Shown piece by piece: positions 9,686 to 17,985 of a stretch of 64,000 bases of DNA; positions within the stretch are counted from its first letter, which is position 1; each line of letters begins with the position of its first letter. Source of the stretch: Chthoniobacter flavus (GTDB lineage: Bacteria > Verrucomicrobiota > Verrucomicrobiia > Chthoniobacterales > Chthoniobacteraceae). The DNA lies in assembly GCA_945861435.1 (NCBI GenBank), contig CAMAUX010000024.1, forward strand, positions 16,628 to 80,627, in the 5' to 3' direction. Made by a program: the position numbers and the translations under genes. The notes below the pieces were generated by a model. That model saw nothing but the letters and a program-made list of their open reading frames with translations, had not been told where the DNA came from and made no database searches.

Positions 9686-9984
9686 AGGTAGATGCGTTCC
9701 AACGCAACCTCTGGGGACAAAAAAAAGTGGGCTGCAAACCCACTTCCTCAAGACCCGGAGAGTGGCGGGAAATGTAGGGGCGCTGTAAACAACCGTCAAG
9801 GACAGAAAGCCGGAGGCGGGGATGCTCCGGTGGGATTGCTGAAAAGCAGTGTAAGTACGGGGACAGGGATCTTTTAGATGTGAATGATGCACAAAGGCGG
9901 ACCGCTTTCAGCTCTTCCAAACGGGGGCCGCTCTTGCTCCGGGGCCTTGCGCAGGGGGGCAGATTTTGAGAGGGTCTCCTTCCC
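9686..9984. promoter_or_regulatory. Divergent leader/promoter region between nusA operon and TPR gene
   Basis: Nearly 300 bases separate the nusA start (minus) from the TPR gene start (plus). It must hold the promoters of both units, but no convincing -10/-35 pair could be picked by eye. The visible structure is the terminator hairpin at 9719-9745 and the palindrome at 9693-9706. A purine-rich GAGAGGG about 10 bases before 9985 can act as ribosome binding site for the plus-strand gene. Confidence 0.45.
9719..9745 (-). terminator. Intrinsic-terminator hairpin in the nusA leader (putative attenuator)
   Basis: Read on the minus strand, AAGTGGG (9745-9739) pairs perfectly with CCCACTT (9731-9725) around a 7-base loop and is followed by a run of T (9726-9719). 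It lies about 34 bases upstream of the nusA ATG, with no minus-strand gene before it, so it would terminate nusA leader transcripts. A second small palindrome, TGCGTT-CC-AACGCA on the plus strand (9693-9706), sits between it and the start codon. A CCACT upstream on the minus strand could pair with AGTGG of the terminator as a weak antiterminator. The hairpin is visible; its regulatory role is inferred. Confidence 0.7.
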
Positions 9985-11703
9985 GTGGAATCCGCCTACC
10001 GTCATCACCGATCGCCTGAGAAGAAGTCGGCGGTTCGGAAGTGGGCCCTCATTGCGGGCTTGGCGGTGATGCTCGCGTTCGGTTCCAAGCCTGCCTATCG
10101 GGCTGTGAAGGGCTGGAGGGCGCGTCAGTTGGCGTCGCAGGTGGAGGAGTTGATTGGGCAGAGGCTGCTGGACGAGGCTGCGCAGAAAGCCCGCGCGGCG
10201 TACCAACTCAAGGCGACCGAGCCCTTGGTGATTCGCGCGGTTGCGCGGGCGGAGAGCGCGAACGGGCGCTCCCCGTCAGCGCTGGCGTTTTGGAAGCAAC
10301 TTCGGGAGATGGGGGCGATGGAGACAGAGGACTGGCGGAAGTTGGTGGAGGATCTGCTGCGCGCTGGGGCGTTGTTGGTGGCGGATCAGGAGCTCAAAGA
10401 TTTTCTCGAGAAGCGTCCGGCTGATGTGACTGCGCTGCGGCTTGCCTCCCAGCTTTCGGCGCGGCTGGGGCGAGCGGAAAATGCGATGGAGCTCGCTCAG
10501 AGGGCTTTCGAAGTCGAACCTGAGAACCGGGATGGGAAGTTGCTGGTGGCGCTGCTCAAGGCCGAGTCGGCGGTGCCGGATATTCGCAGTGGCGGGGTTG
10601 CTTTGTTGCTGGAGCTAGCTGGGGAGCCGAACAAGCACGGGTTGGACGCGCTAACGGCGCTCAGCCGACGCAGGGACCTGACAACGGCACAGCTTGAGCC
10701 GTTGGTTGGGTTGGTTCGTGCCAATCCCGAGGCGAGCGATGAACAACGTCTGGTGGGAGTTGAGATCGCGCTGCGGTTGCACGAGGATCAGGCTGAGGAG
10801 ATTCTAAGGAAGGCGGTGGAGGAGGCGATGCAGGGGGCGCCGGAGAGGCGGCGTGCACTGGGGACGTGGCTTAATCAGCGTAAACGTTTTGAGGCTGCGC
10901 TGGGGCTGGTATCAGAGAAGGAGGCTTTCGGGCGCAAGGACCTGCTGTTGGTGCGTCTGGACGCGATGGCGGCGCTCAACCAGTGGGAGGGGGTGAAGCA
11001 GATCCTCAAACGGCGGGACGTGCCCTTGGACGAGGTGTACCGGGAGCTTTTCCTTGCTCGTTGTGCAATGGAGCAGGGGGAGAACAGCAAGGCGGACTTG
11101 CACTGGCGGCGGGCGCATCTGGCGGGTGCGGCCTCCCCTGAGCACGCGTGGTTTGTGGCGAGCTATGCAGAACGCCTTGGGCAGACAGAGCAAGCGGAGG
11201 TTGCGTACCGTTCCCTCACCACGAAGGCAACCACTGCCCGCGCAGCCTACGAGGCTTTGCTGCGCATGGCGGGTAAACGGCAGGATGTGGGAGCTCTGTG
11301 GGGGTTGCTTCGTGCGATGCGCGAGCGCTGGCCGGGGGATACGGCGGTGGAGAACGATTACGCTTACTTCAGCCTGCTCAAGGAGACTGACGTGGACGCG
11401 GCTTTCCGTTCCGCCCAGCGCTTGGTGCAGGCGGATCCTAGCAGCCTCCCTCATCGTACCACGCTTGCACTGGCGCTGCTGCGTCTTGGGCAACCTGTGG
11501 TGGCGCTCTCAGTTTACGAGGGGCTCAAGATACCTTGGGATCAGGTGCCTGGGAGTCAGCGCTCCGTGTATGCGGCGGTTTTGAGTGCGAATGGCAAGGT
11601 GGAGGAGGCGCGGACTGAGTTGCGAGGGATCCGGGTGGAGGAGTTGAGGCCGGAGGAGCGTAAACTATTGGAGGCTCTGGGGTCGGCGGCTGGGCAGGGG
11701 TAG
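9985..11703 (+). CDS. Membrane-anchored tetratricopeptide-repeat protein
   Basis: The 572-residue protein starts at a GTG preceded by GAGAGGG. A basic N-terminus (HHRSPEKKSAVRK) leads into one transmembrane helix at about residues 19-35 (WALIAGLAVMLAF). The rest is alpha-helical, Ala/Leu/Glu-rich and repetitive in a TPR manner (for example LRLASQLSARLGRAENAMELAQRAFEVEP split over several repeats, and later AYRSLTTKATTARAAYEALLRMAG). TPR proteins serve as scaffolds for protein complexes; no enzymatic motif is seen. Topology suggests the TPR part faces the periplasm. It precedes an orphan response regulator. The exact partner is unknown. Confidence 0.75.
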   Translation: MESAYRHHRSPEKKSAVRKWALIAGLAVMLAFGSKPAYRAVKGWRARQLASQVEELIGQRLLDEAAQKARAAYQLKATEPLVIRAVARAESANGRSPSALAFWKQLREMGAMETEDWRKLVEDLLRAGALLVADQELKDFLEKRPADVTALRLASQLSARLGRAENAMELAQRAFEVEPENRDGKLLVALLKAESAVPDIRSGGVALLLELAGEPNKHGLDALTALSRRRDLTTAQLEPLVGLVRANPEASDEQRLVGVEIALRLHEDQAEEILRKAVEEAMQGAPERRRALGTWLNQRKRFEAALGLVSEKEAFGRKDLLLVRLDAMAALNQWEGVKQILKRRDVPLDEVYRELFLARCAMEQGENSKADLHWRRAHLAGAASPEHAWFVASYAERLGQTEQAEVAYRSLTTKATTARAAYEALLRMAGKRQDVGALWGLLRAMRERWPGDTAVENDYAYFSLLKETDVDAAFRSAQRLVQADPSSLPHRTTLALALLRLGQPVVALSVYEGLKIPWDQVPGSQRSVYAAVLSANGKVEEARTELRGIRVEELRPEERKLLEALGSAAGQG

Positions 11704-11835
11704 GAGTCGGTGCGTATGGTGAGGTGGGTGGTCATGTGACCTCCCTGATTCGTCCCGATGGCACGTTCAGTAAGCTGTCGGGTCCTTGTTGATCGACGGG
11801 AGATGGCGCCTAGGAAGAGGTTCAAAGTCTTCTCC

Positions 11836-12543
11836 ATGAAAACACTTCAACCTGTCTCTGTGTGTCCGCCTGCGATCGCCCAAGTCAACGTCCCCTCCGT
11901 TGCACGTCTGCTTCTGGTGGATGACCATCCGGTTTACCGTCACGGTTTGGCGCAGTTGCTGGCGCAGGAGCCAGACTTGGAGGTGGCTGGCGAGGTCGGC
12001 GACTCGCAGGCTGCACTGGCGGCTGTGCGTGAGTTGACGCCAGATGCAGTGGTGGTGGACCTGTCGATGCCGATGACCAATGGGGTGCAATGGGTGCGCG
12101 AGTTGCGCGGGGCGGGGGAGGAAGTGCCGGTGGTGATGCTTTCGATGCACGACACCTCCCAGCACGCGGTTGGAGCGCTGCAGGCGGGAGCCGGCGCTTA
12201 TGTGATCAAGCACGAGCCCTTTGAATTGATCCTTGCCGCGGTCCGCGCGGTTCTCAAGGGCGAGCGTTACCTGAGTCCTCGATTCCGCGATCAGTTGGCA
12301 TTTCGCAACTTTGTGAGCAAGCCCGGTGGCGGAGTTGCGGTGGATCGACTGTCGGAGCGCGAGTTGGAGGTGCTGCGCTTTTTGGGTGCTGGCTTTAGCA
12401 CGAGGGAGATTGCGAGCACACTAAGTTTGAGTGCGAAGACCGTGGAGACCCATCGGGCGCACATCAAGGACAAGCTGCGTTTGCGCGACAGTGCGGAGAT
12501 GGTGCGCTTTGCCATCGACTGGCTGGGGCAGCAGCAGTTGTAG
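11836..12543 (+). CDS. NarL/FixJ-family response regulator
   Basis: About 235 residues: a receiver domain followed by a LuxR-type DNA-binding domain. The acidic pair DD is at residues 29-30 and the phosphoacceptor is D75 in VVVDLSMP. The output domain shows LSERELEVLRFLGAGFS and TREIA...SAKTVETHR, the classic LuxR helix-turn-helix. The ATG at 11836 was chosen; an in-frame ATG at 11758 would add 26 residues with no similarity to the family. No histidine kinase is encoded nearby, so it is an orphan regulator whose signal is unknown. It is followed by two small genes of unknown function that may be its targets or simply neighbours. Confidence 0.9.
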   Translation: MKTLQPVSVCPPAIAQVNVPSVARLLLVDDHPVYRHGLAQLLAQEPDLEVAGEVGDSQAALAAVRELTPDAVVVDLSMPMTNGVQWVRELRGAGEEVPVVMLSMHDTSQHAVGALQAGAGAYVIKHEPFELILAAVRAVLKGERYLSPRFRDQLAFRNFVSKPGGGVAVDRLSERELEVLRFLGAGFSTREIASTLSLSAKTVETHRAHIKDKLRLRDSAEMVRFAIDWLGQQQL

Positions 12544-12585
12544 AATCCGCCTCATGAGCGCTTCGGGGGGCCGTGCCTGGTCGCA

Positions 12586-12906
12586 GTGACGAAGAGTGGA
12601 TTCATGGATGTTCAGGAGCTTTCTCAGGAGGTTGCCTTCTGCAGGCGAATCGCGACGGAAATCGCGGAGGCTGGCAGCTGTACGCTGGCGTTCAGGGATC
12701 TGGCCCAGTTCGGGTACGTTGGGAAATGGAGGCCGGGACTCGAGGCATTTGCCGACAGGCATGGATGGACCTTGGATCTGGATACGACGAGCGAGCGCGT
12801 ACGGTTGCGCCGGATTGATGCGAGGACCCGGGTCGTCTCCATCTGGCGACGCCGCGAATCTTCGGGTCTTTGTGTTTGCTCAGGCGGGTCCGTGACGCAT
12901 GAATAA
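12586..12906 (+). CDS. Hypothetical protein, small
   Basis: A 106-residue reading frame that I do not recognise; translation may start at 12586 or at the ATG at 12604 (MDVQELSQEV). The sequence has a helical N-terminal part (QEVAFCRRIATEIAEAG), a FRDLAQFGYVGKWRPGLEAF segment and a basic C-terminal half (RVRLRRIDARTRVVSIWRRR). It overlaps the next gene by 8 bases, which suggests coupling and argues that both are real. No signal peptide or membrane segment is visible. It lies 42 bases after the response regulator. DNA or RNA binding is conceivable from its basic character, but that is only a guess. Confidence 0.5.
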   Translation: MTKSGFMDVQELSQEVAFCRRIATEIAEAGSCTLAFRDLAQFGYVGKWRPGLEAFADRHGWTLDLDTTSERVRLRRIDARTRVVSIWRRRESSGLCVCSGGSVTHE

Positions 12907-13162
12907 GGTGGGGGCGTTGTGTCAGGTCGAGGTCCGACCTATGAGTGGTGTTTGCTGGGAGGTCTGTGTGGATGGGATTGAGCGGGCCCAGTTTGAGGGG
13001 ATTGAGCATGCGGTCAGTTATGCGCTGCAGCAGGTGCGGGGATGTGATGCGCTGATCGCCGTGCACGGCCACACGCCCCAGTTGATTGCGATCGACAACC
13101 GATGTTTCATCCCTGCAAGGCCGCCCGTTGCGGGGGTTGAATATTCCCCGATGCCCGGATAA
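12899..13162 (+). CDS. Hypothetical protein, small (possibly DUF2188-like)
   Basis: An 87-residue frame overlapping the preceding small gene by 8 bases. The middle (CWEVCVDGIERAQFEG...AVSYALQQVRGCDALIAVHG) has the alternating strand-helix-strand pattern of small DUF2188-like proteins, in which a WxV strand is followed by an Ala-rich helix and a V.H.G ending. This resemblance is by eye and weak. It ends 12 bases before the next lipoprotein ATG, so the two small genes and the lipoprotein may form one transcript. No function can be assigned. Confidence 0.5.
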   Translation: MNKVGALCQVEVRPMSGVCWEVCVDGIERAQFEGIEHAVSYALQQVRGCDALIAVHGHTPQLIAIDNRCFIPARPPVAGVEYSPMPG

Positions 13163-13174
13163 GGGTGTCAGGTG

Positions 13175-14071
13175 ATGACACGAGAAACGCTCAGTACGTT
13201 GTTGGCGGTCGCGTTGTTATTGTTGTGTGCGGGGTGTCGCCGCGGGCCGGGATCTGATGGCTCAGCGCAGGAACGCGAGGCGGGCGCAAACAGCACGGTT
13301 GCGGCCGGGGATCCTTCCGTAGGGGATCGCCGGGTGGCTTTGAGGGAATTGCCCGATTCCCGCTTCCCTGTGGGAGGCGCGGGCGATCCGAATGTCGGGA
13401 CTGCGACGGCTGCGAGCGTGGGTGGAGACGGAATTCCTGCGCAGTTGCTGGCGGGTGATCAGGCCTATGAAGGATGGTTCAAGCGCCATGGGCTTGACCT
13501 GAAGGATCCTAGGATGCTGGACGCGGATCCCGATGGGGATGGTTTCACCAATCGGGAGGAGTTTTTGGCAGACACGGACCCCCGGGATGCGAATTCGCGG
13601 CCTGGAATCCACAAGACCTTGCGGCTTAAGGAGTACAAGGAGGTGAGGGTTCCGCTTCTGCTGGAGTCGGTGAACGGCAACACCGCGAGGATCCGGTTGC
13701 TGGAGGCTGAGGCCCAGAGAAGTGTGACTGTGGAGGCTGGACAGACGGTGCACGGGATGCGGGTGCTCAAGGTTTTGGAGACGCATGAGAGCGACAAGAG
13801 CGGCCAGATGATGGACCGCTCGCGGGTGGAGCTCATGGATTCGGAGGCCAAGGTGCGCGTGATTCTCGTGAAGGACATGCCTTCGCGCAGCGCTGCTTCG
13901 CACGCGGTGCTTGTTGCGCCGGATGGGGTGGAAATTCTGGTGCGTCAGGGGGAGGACTTTGCTGATCCGACCCGGGCCGGCACGAGTTACCGCGTGATCG
14001 ACCTGCGTGCGGAGCAGGCGGTGGTGCGTGAGCTCTCCTCGGGTGAGACGCTCACCATTCCCTTGAGGTAG
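13175..14071 (+). CDS. Lipoprotein with calcium-type acidic repeat (possibly related to Akkermansia Amuc_1099)
   Basis: The 298-residue protein begins with a signal peptide ending in a lipobox-like LLCAGC, so it is probably lipid-anchored outside the cytoplasm. A GTG three bases earlier is an alternative start. A Gly/Ala-rich linker is followed by DPDGDGFTNREEFLADTDP, a thrombospondin type-3/EF-hand-like calcium motif. The C-terminal half is beta-rich, alternating short strands such as RIRLLEAEAQRSVTVEAG and EILVRQGEDF. The overall plan recalls the Amuc_1099 family found in pilus-like clusters of Verrucomicrobiota, but no pilus genes are adjacent here. Function unknown; a structural or scaffold role at the envelope is inferred. 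Confidence 0.65.
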   Translation: MTRETLSTLLAVALLLLCAGCRRGPGSDGSAQEREAGANSTVAAGDPSVGDRRVALRELPDSRFPVGGAGDPNVGTATAASVGGDGIPAQLLAGDQAYEGWFKRHGLDLKDPRMLDADPDGDGFTNREEFLADTDPRDANSRPGIHKTLRLKEYKEVRVPLLLESVNGNTARIRLLEAEAQRSVTVEAGQTVHGMRVLKVLETHESDKSGQMMDRSRVELMDSEAKVRVILVKDMPSRSAASHAVLVAPDGVEILVRQGEDFADPTRAGTSYRVIDLRAEQAVVRELSSGETLTIPLR

Positions 14072-14169
14072 AGGGCCTCTACATTTGCAGCTTTCGCCCG
14101 GGTGTGGGTGGGTGCGGAGGAGAGCTTTCGCTCGACTCCGGGACTTTCTTGGCTATCCAAGAGCGCCCT

Positions 14170-15966
14170 ATGTTTTGGACTGAAGACGTCGCCGCAAAGT
14201 GTTCCGGGGCACAGATCATCAACGACTCGAAGACGCCTTCGGGCAGGGTGCACGTGGGTGCTCTGAGGGGTGTGCTCATTCACGATGCGATTTTCCGGAC
14301 GCTGAGGGAGAAGGGGGTGGAGGCGCGCTATTTTTTCGGGGTGGACGACTACGACCCGCTCGATGAGATCCCGGCGGGGAAGGGGGAGCACTTTGAGAAG
14401 TTTCTTGGGCAACCCCTGTGCAACGTGCCGCCGCCCGATGGTTCAGCCGCGAGCGACATGGCCGAGCATTACATTGGCGAATTTTTCGAGGTGTTCGAGG
14501 AGCTGGGGGTGCGGGTGGAGAAGTACCGGATGCGGGACGTGTATCGTTCGGGGCGATTCAACGCGGCGATCGACACGATCCTTCGCGCGGCGCCCACGGT
14601 GCGTCGGGTGTACAAGGAGGTGAGCAATTCCGACCGGCATGAAACGTGGTTCCCGTTCCAGACGATCTGTGAGCAGTGCGGTCGCATTGGGACCACGGAA
14701 GTGTACGCCTACGATGGTGAGCGGGTGAGTTATCGGTGTCGTCCGGACATGGTGAAATGGGCGCGCGGGTGCGGCTATGAGGGCGCCACGTCTCCGTTCG
14801 ACGGTCGTGGGAAACTTCCGTGGAAGCTGGAGTGGGTGGCGAAGTGGGTGACATTTCCGGTCACCATCGAGGGGGCGGGGAAGGACCATTCCACCAAGGG
14901 CGGCTCGCGCGACGTGTCTGCGGCCTGTCTGCGTGCGATTTTTGGTAAGGAGCCGCCGTTAAACGTCCCCTACGAGTTCTTTCTCGTGGGCGGGGCGAAG
15001 ATGAGTTCCTCGCGGGGGGTTGGTGCGAGTGCGCGCGACATGGCCAACCTTCTTCCGCCCGAGGTGCTGCGTTTTCTGATGACGCGTACGAAGCCCAATT
15101 CGCCCGTGAATTTCGACGTGCACGAGGAGGGGATTATTAAGCTCTTCAACGAGTTCGACCGTTATCAACTGCGTGCCACCACCGGCCAGGGGACCCCCGA
15201 CGAGGGGTGCGTGTATCGGTTGGCCGAACTGACACCGGAGGGGGCGTACTTCAACGCCAATTTCCAACTCGTGACAGCCCTTGTTCAGATGCCTCACCTC
15301 GATGTGGTGGAGCAGGTGACCAAGCGCAAGGGGAGCGCGTTGACTCCCGTGGAGCAGCGGCATCTCGACCAGCGCATCGCTGCCGCACGGATGTGGGTGG
15401 AGCATTACGCCAGCGAAGAGGAGAAGACGCGCCTGCAGGAGGTGATTCCCACACGGGCCGCCGAACTCGGGTGCGCTCAGAGGGCGTTCCTTCGTCAGTT
15501 GGCTGAATCACTGGATGGCGTTTCGTGGGAGGACGACGCGCTCCAGAGCAGGATTTTTGAGGTCGCGCGGCTTACCCCCATTGAGCAACCACAGGCGTTT
15601 CGGGCGATCTACCGTGTGCTTCTTGACCGCGAGTCGGGACCAAAGGCGGGCAATCTGCTGGCGTTCCTGGAACCCGGTTTTGTGCGGACGCGCTTTCAGG
15701 AGCTTGCGGTGGAGGAGGTCGCGTTTTGGAGGGAGACAGCGGTGAGCGAGACGGAGCTTCAGGATTGGCTGGCGAAGCAGGGGGAGAAGATCGAGTCGGT
15801 GGATTGGCAGTTGCGCCAGAATGGGAGCGTTTTCTGCGTCGAGTACTTGGCGGTGTTCAAGGATGGGAAGCGTCAGCTCAAACGATTGATGGTGGAGGGG
15901 CAACCGGCCGAGGACTGGCCCCGGACGCTCATCGCCGGGCTTCCTTCCTCGGGCTCCATCTCCTGA
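14170..15966 (+). CDS. lysK: Lysine--tRNA ligase, class I
   Basis: The 598-residue enzyme charges tRNA-Lys and belongs to the class I fold, found in archaea and a minority of bacteria, not the usual class II LysS. The HIGH-type motif is GRVHVGALRG near residues 37-46, and the second signature, KMSSS, is in GGAKMSSSRG. A zinc-binding CEQCG ... CRPDM/CGY segment lies between them. The ATG at 14170 (MFWTEDVAAK) gives the conserved start WTEDVAxK; the frame is open further upstream without conservation. It stands alone on the plus strand between the lipoprotein and a GNAT gene. No class II lysS is seen in this window. Confidence 0.93.
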   Translation: MFWTEDVAAKCSGAQIINDSKTPSGRVHVGALRGVLIHDAIFRTLREKGVEARYFFGVDDYDPLDEIPAGKGEHFEKFLGQPLCNVPPPDGSAASDMAEHYIGEFFEVFEELGVRVEKYRMRDVYRSGRFNAAIDTILRAAPTVRRVYKEVSNSDRHETWFPFQTICEQCGRIGTTEVYAYDGERVSYRCRPDMVKWARGCGYEGATSPFDGRGKLPWKLEWVAKWVTFPVTIEGAGKDHSTKGGSRDVSAACLRAIFGKEPPLNVPYEFFLVGGAKMSSSRGVGASARDMANLLPPEVLRFLMTRTKPNSPVNFDVHEEGIIKLFNEFDRYQLRATTGQGTPDEGCVYRLAELTPEGAYFNANFQLVTALVQMPHLDVVEQVTKRKGSALTPVEQRHLDQRIAAARMWVEHYASEEEKTRLQEVIPTRAAELGCAQRAFLRQLAESLDGVSWEDDALQSRIFEVARLTPIEQPQAFRAIYRVLLDRESGPKAGNLLAFLEPGFVRTRFQELAVEEVAFWRETAVSETELQDWLAKQGEKIESVDWQLRQNGSVFCVEYLAVFKDGKRQLKRLMVEGQPAEDWPRTLIAGLPSSGSIS

Positions 15967-16060
15967 GTACGCAACCCGCCCTTGGATTTTTGCTTAAGTC
16001 CCGCAAGGCAAAGGCGGCCCTTGGAATGCGCTCAACAATAGGCTAGAAGGCGCATCACCC

Positions 16061-16537
16061 ATGGAAAACGACCATATAGAGCAGGGTACGCTCGAGGATT
16101 TGCCGCAGATGACCGATCTGTTGGTGGACCTTTTCACTCAGGAAGCCGATTTCACTCCGGACCGAGTGAAGCAGATGCGTGGCCTGCGCCTGATTCTGGA
16201 ACAACCCAGCCGGGGACGAATTTTTGTGCTGCGGCACAACGGTCACATTGTGGGGATGATCAATCTGCTTTTTACGATCAGCACGGCCGAGGGCGGCTTC
16301 GTGATTTTGCTCGAGGACGTGATTGTGAAGCGGGACTGCCGTGGGATGGGTTTCGGCGGAACGCTGCTGCGCCATGCGGTGGAGTATGCGCGCAAGAAGG
16401 ACTTTCTGCGGATCACCCTGCTCACGGACCGCATCAACGCGCACGGCACGCGCTTCTTCAAGGCGCATGGGTTTAGCGAGTCGGCGATGATCCCGATGCG
16501 GTTGGTGCTTTCCACGGCTGCCGCGAAAAGCGAATGA
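16061..16537 (+). CDS. GNAT-family N-acetyltransferase
   Basis: The 158-residue protein has the GNAT fold. The acetyl-CoA-binding motif A is DVIVKRDCRGMGFGGTLLRHAV (RDCRGMGFG corresponds to the R/Q-x-x-G-x-G/A loop), followed by FLRITLLTDRINAHGTRFFKAHGF, typical of motif B. The substrate, perhaps a small amine or a protein N-terminus, cannot be predicted. Its stop overlaps the larB start by 4 bases (ATGA), so the two are probably translated in a coupled manner. Confidence 0.88.
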   Translation: MENDHIEQGTLEDLPQMTDLLVDLFTQEADFTPDRVKQMRGLRLILEQPSRGRIFVLRHNGHIVGMINLLFTISTAEGGFVILLEDVIVKRDCRGMGFGGTLLRHAVEYARKKDFLRITLLTDRINAHGTRFFKAHGFSESAMIPMRLVLSTAAAKSE

Positions 16538-17226
16538 GCGATCCGGCGACGGTGCACCTCGGTTATGCGAGGGTCGACGTCGACCGGCGTCGTCGTTGCG
16601 GGTTGCCGGAGGTGGTATTCGGACAGGGAAAGACGCCTGAAGAGGTGCTTGGGATTGCGCAGGTGCTCGTGGAGCGTGAGGGGTTGCTGCTCGTGAGCCG
16701 CGCCCGGGACGAGCAGTTTGCCGCCGTGCAGTCGCAGTTTCCGGATGCGGTTTGGCATTCGCGGGCGCGTTGCATCGTGGTGGAGCGGCGGCCGTGGGAG
16801 AAGATCGGCGGGCAGGTGGCGGTCGTGTGCGCGGGCACCTCGGACCTGCCTGTGGCGGAAGAGGCGGCGGTGACGTTGGAGTTGTTTGGCAATGTGGTCG
16901 AACGGATCAGCGACGTGGGTGTGGCGGGGATCCATCGGTTGCTTGCCGAGCGGGAGCGCATCGAGGGGTGCAACGTGATTGTGGTAGTGGCGGGGATGGA
17001 GGGGGCGCTTCCCAGTGCGGTGGCGGGCTTGGTCAGCAAGCCGATTGTGGCGGTGCCCACCTCGGTGGGATACGGGGCGAGTTTTGGGGGCCTGGCGGCG
17101 TTGCTGGGGATGCTCAACAGTTGCGGGAGCGGGGTGACGGTTGTGAACATCGACAACGGGTTCGGCGCGGCCTATGCGGCGGCCACGATCAACCGGCAGA
17201 TTCATCTGGCTCGGGGTGGATTTTAG
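16534..17226 (+). CDS. larB: Nickel-pincer cofactor biosynthesis protein LarB (pyridinium-3,5-biscarboxylic acid mononucleotide synthase)
   Basis: The 230-residue protein matches LarB. It has an N-terminal segment GYARVDVDRRRRCGLPEVVFGQGKT and a C-terminal PurE-like domain (VCAGTSDLPVAEEAAVT, ISDVGVAGIHRL, VVVAGMEGALPSAVAGL, PTSVGYGASFGGLAALLGMLNSC). LarB carboxylates nicotinic acid adenine dinucleotide in the first step of nickel-pincer nucleotide synthesis for lactate racemase and related enzymes. No larA, larC or larE is in the window, so the pathway partners must be elsewhere or the gene is an orphan. It overlaps the upstream GNAT gene by 4 bases. Confidence 0.92.
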   Translation: MSDPATVHLGYARVDVDRRRRCGLPEVVFGQGKTPEEVLGIAQVLVEREGLLLVSRARDEQFAAVQSQFPDAVWHSRARCIVVERRPWEKIGGQVAVVCAGTSDLPVAEEAAVTLELFGNVVERISDVGVAGIHRLLAERERIEGCNVIVVVAGMEGALPSAVAGLVSKPIVAVPTSVGYGASFGGLAALLGMLNSCGSGVTVVNIDNGFGAAYAAATINRQIHLARGGF

Positions 17227-17439
17227 GTCTGGGGATTATTGGTCGGAAACTGTTTTCGCGCCCGGTGCATCGGAAGCGGCCGGACGTCGAACGGGAGCCG
17301 GTGGGAAGGAGGTCTGGACGACTTTGTGGATCAGGGGGCGAAAGCCGCAGTTCGCAGTCGTTTGAACGCATGTGGATGACGACGTTCTCGACAGCTTCGG
17401 TGCCGGTAAGATCAACAGGGCACGGACATACCCAAAGTG

Positions 17440-17985
17440 ATGCCCCTCAATGACGACCGCCATGCCCACTTCATCCGCCTGCTGAACGCGGCGCACCGGC
17501 GCCTGCTCGCGTATCTCGTGTCGCTGCTGGGCAACCGGCACGATGCGGAGGATGTGTTGCAGAAAGCGAGTATCACCATGTGGAAGCGCTTTGAGTCGTT
17601 CGACGCTTCAAGCGTGAAGGTGGACGACGACTTCCTCTCCTGGGCATGCACGGTCGCGTTCTACGAGGCGAAGAACTTTCAGCGGGCGGCAGCGCGGTCG
17701 CGGCTTCATTTTAGCGACGAGCTCCTCGCCAGCATCGCGGATGAACGCGTGGGCGACCTCGTAAACGTGAGCGCGCGGGCCGAGGCCTTGGAGCATTGTT
17801 TGCGGAAGCTCGATGAGTCGTCGCAACGGCTCGTGGAAGCGGCGTATTTCGAGGAGGGAAGCATCCTCACGCTTGCCGCTCAGCTGGGCCGCGCGCCGCA
17901 GACACTTTACAACAGGATCAACATCATCCGCCGCAAGCTCGCTGAGTGCGTGACGGCGCGGCTCGCGGGAGGAGGCGCTGCATGA
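17440..17985 (+). CDS. ECF-type RNA polymerase sigma factor (Rhodopirellula/Verrucomicrobium type)
   Basis: About 181 residues with sigma region 2 (HFIRLLNAAHRRLLAYL...RHDAEDVLQKASITMWKRF) and region 4 near the C-terminus (LTLAAQLGRAPQTLYNRINIIRRKLAECV). An ATG at 17440 and a GTG at 17437 are both possible starts. Its ATGA overlap with the downstream FecR-LamG gene (17982-17985) is the usual PVC arrangement, in which the second protein acts as a membrane-bound regulator or surface sensor of the sigma factor. The probable regulon includes the two cytochrome-type genes downstream. Base composition from here to about 24.6 kb is less G-rich on the coding strand than in neighbouring plus-strand genes. 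Confidence 0.88.
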   Translation: MPLNDDRHAHFIRLLNAAHRRLLAYLVSLLGNRHDAEDVLQKASITMWKRFESFDASSVKVDDDFLSWACTVAFYEAKNFQRAAARSRLHFSDELLASIADERVGDLVNVSARAEALEHCLRKLDESSQRLVEAAYFEEGSILTLAAQLGRAPQTLYNRINIIRRKLAECVTARLAGGGAA

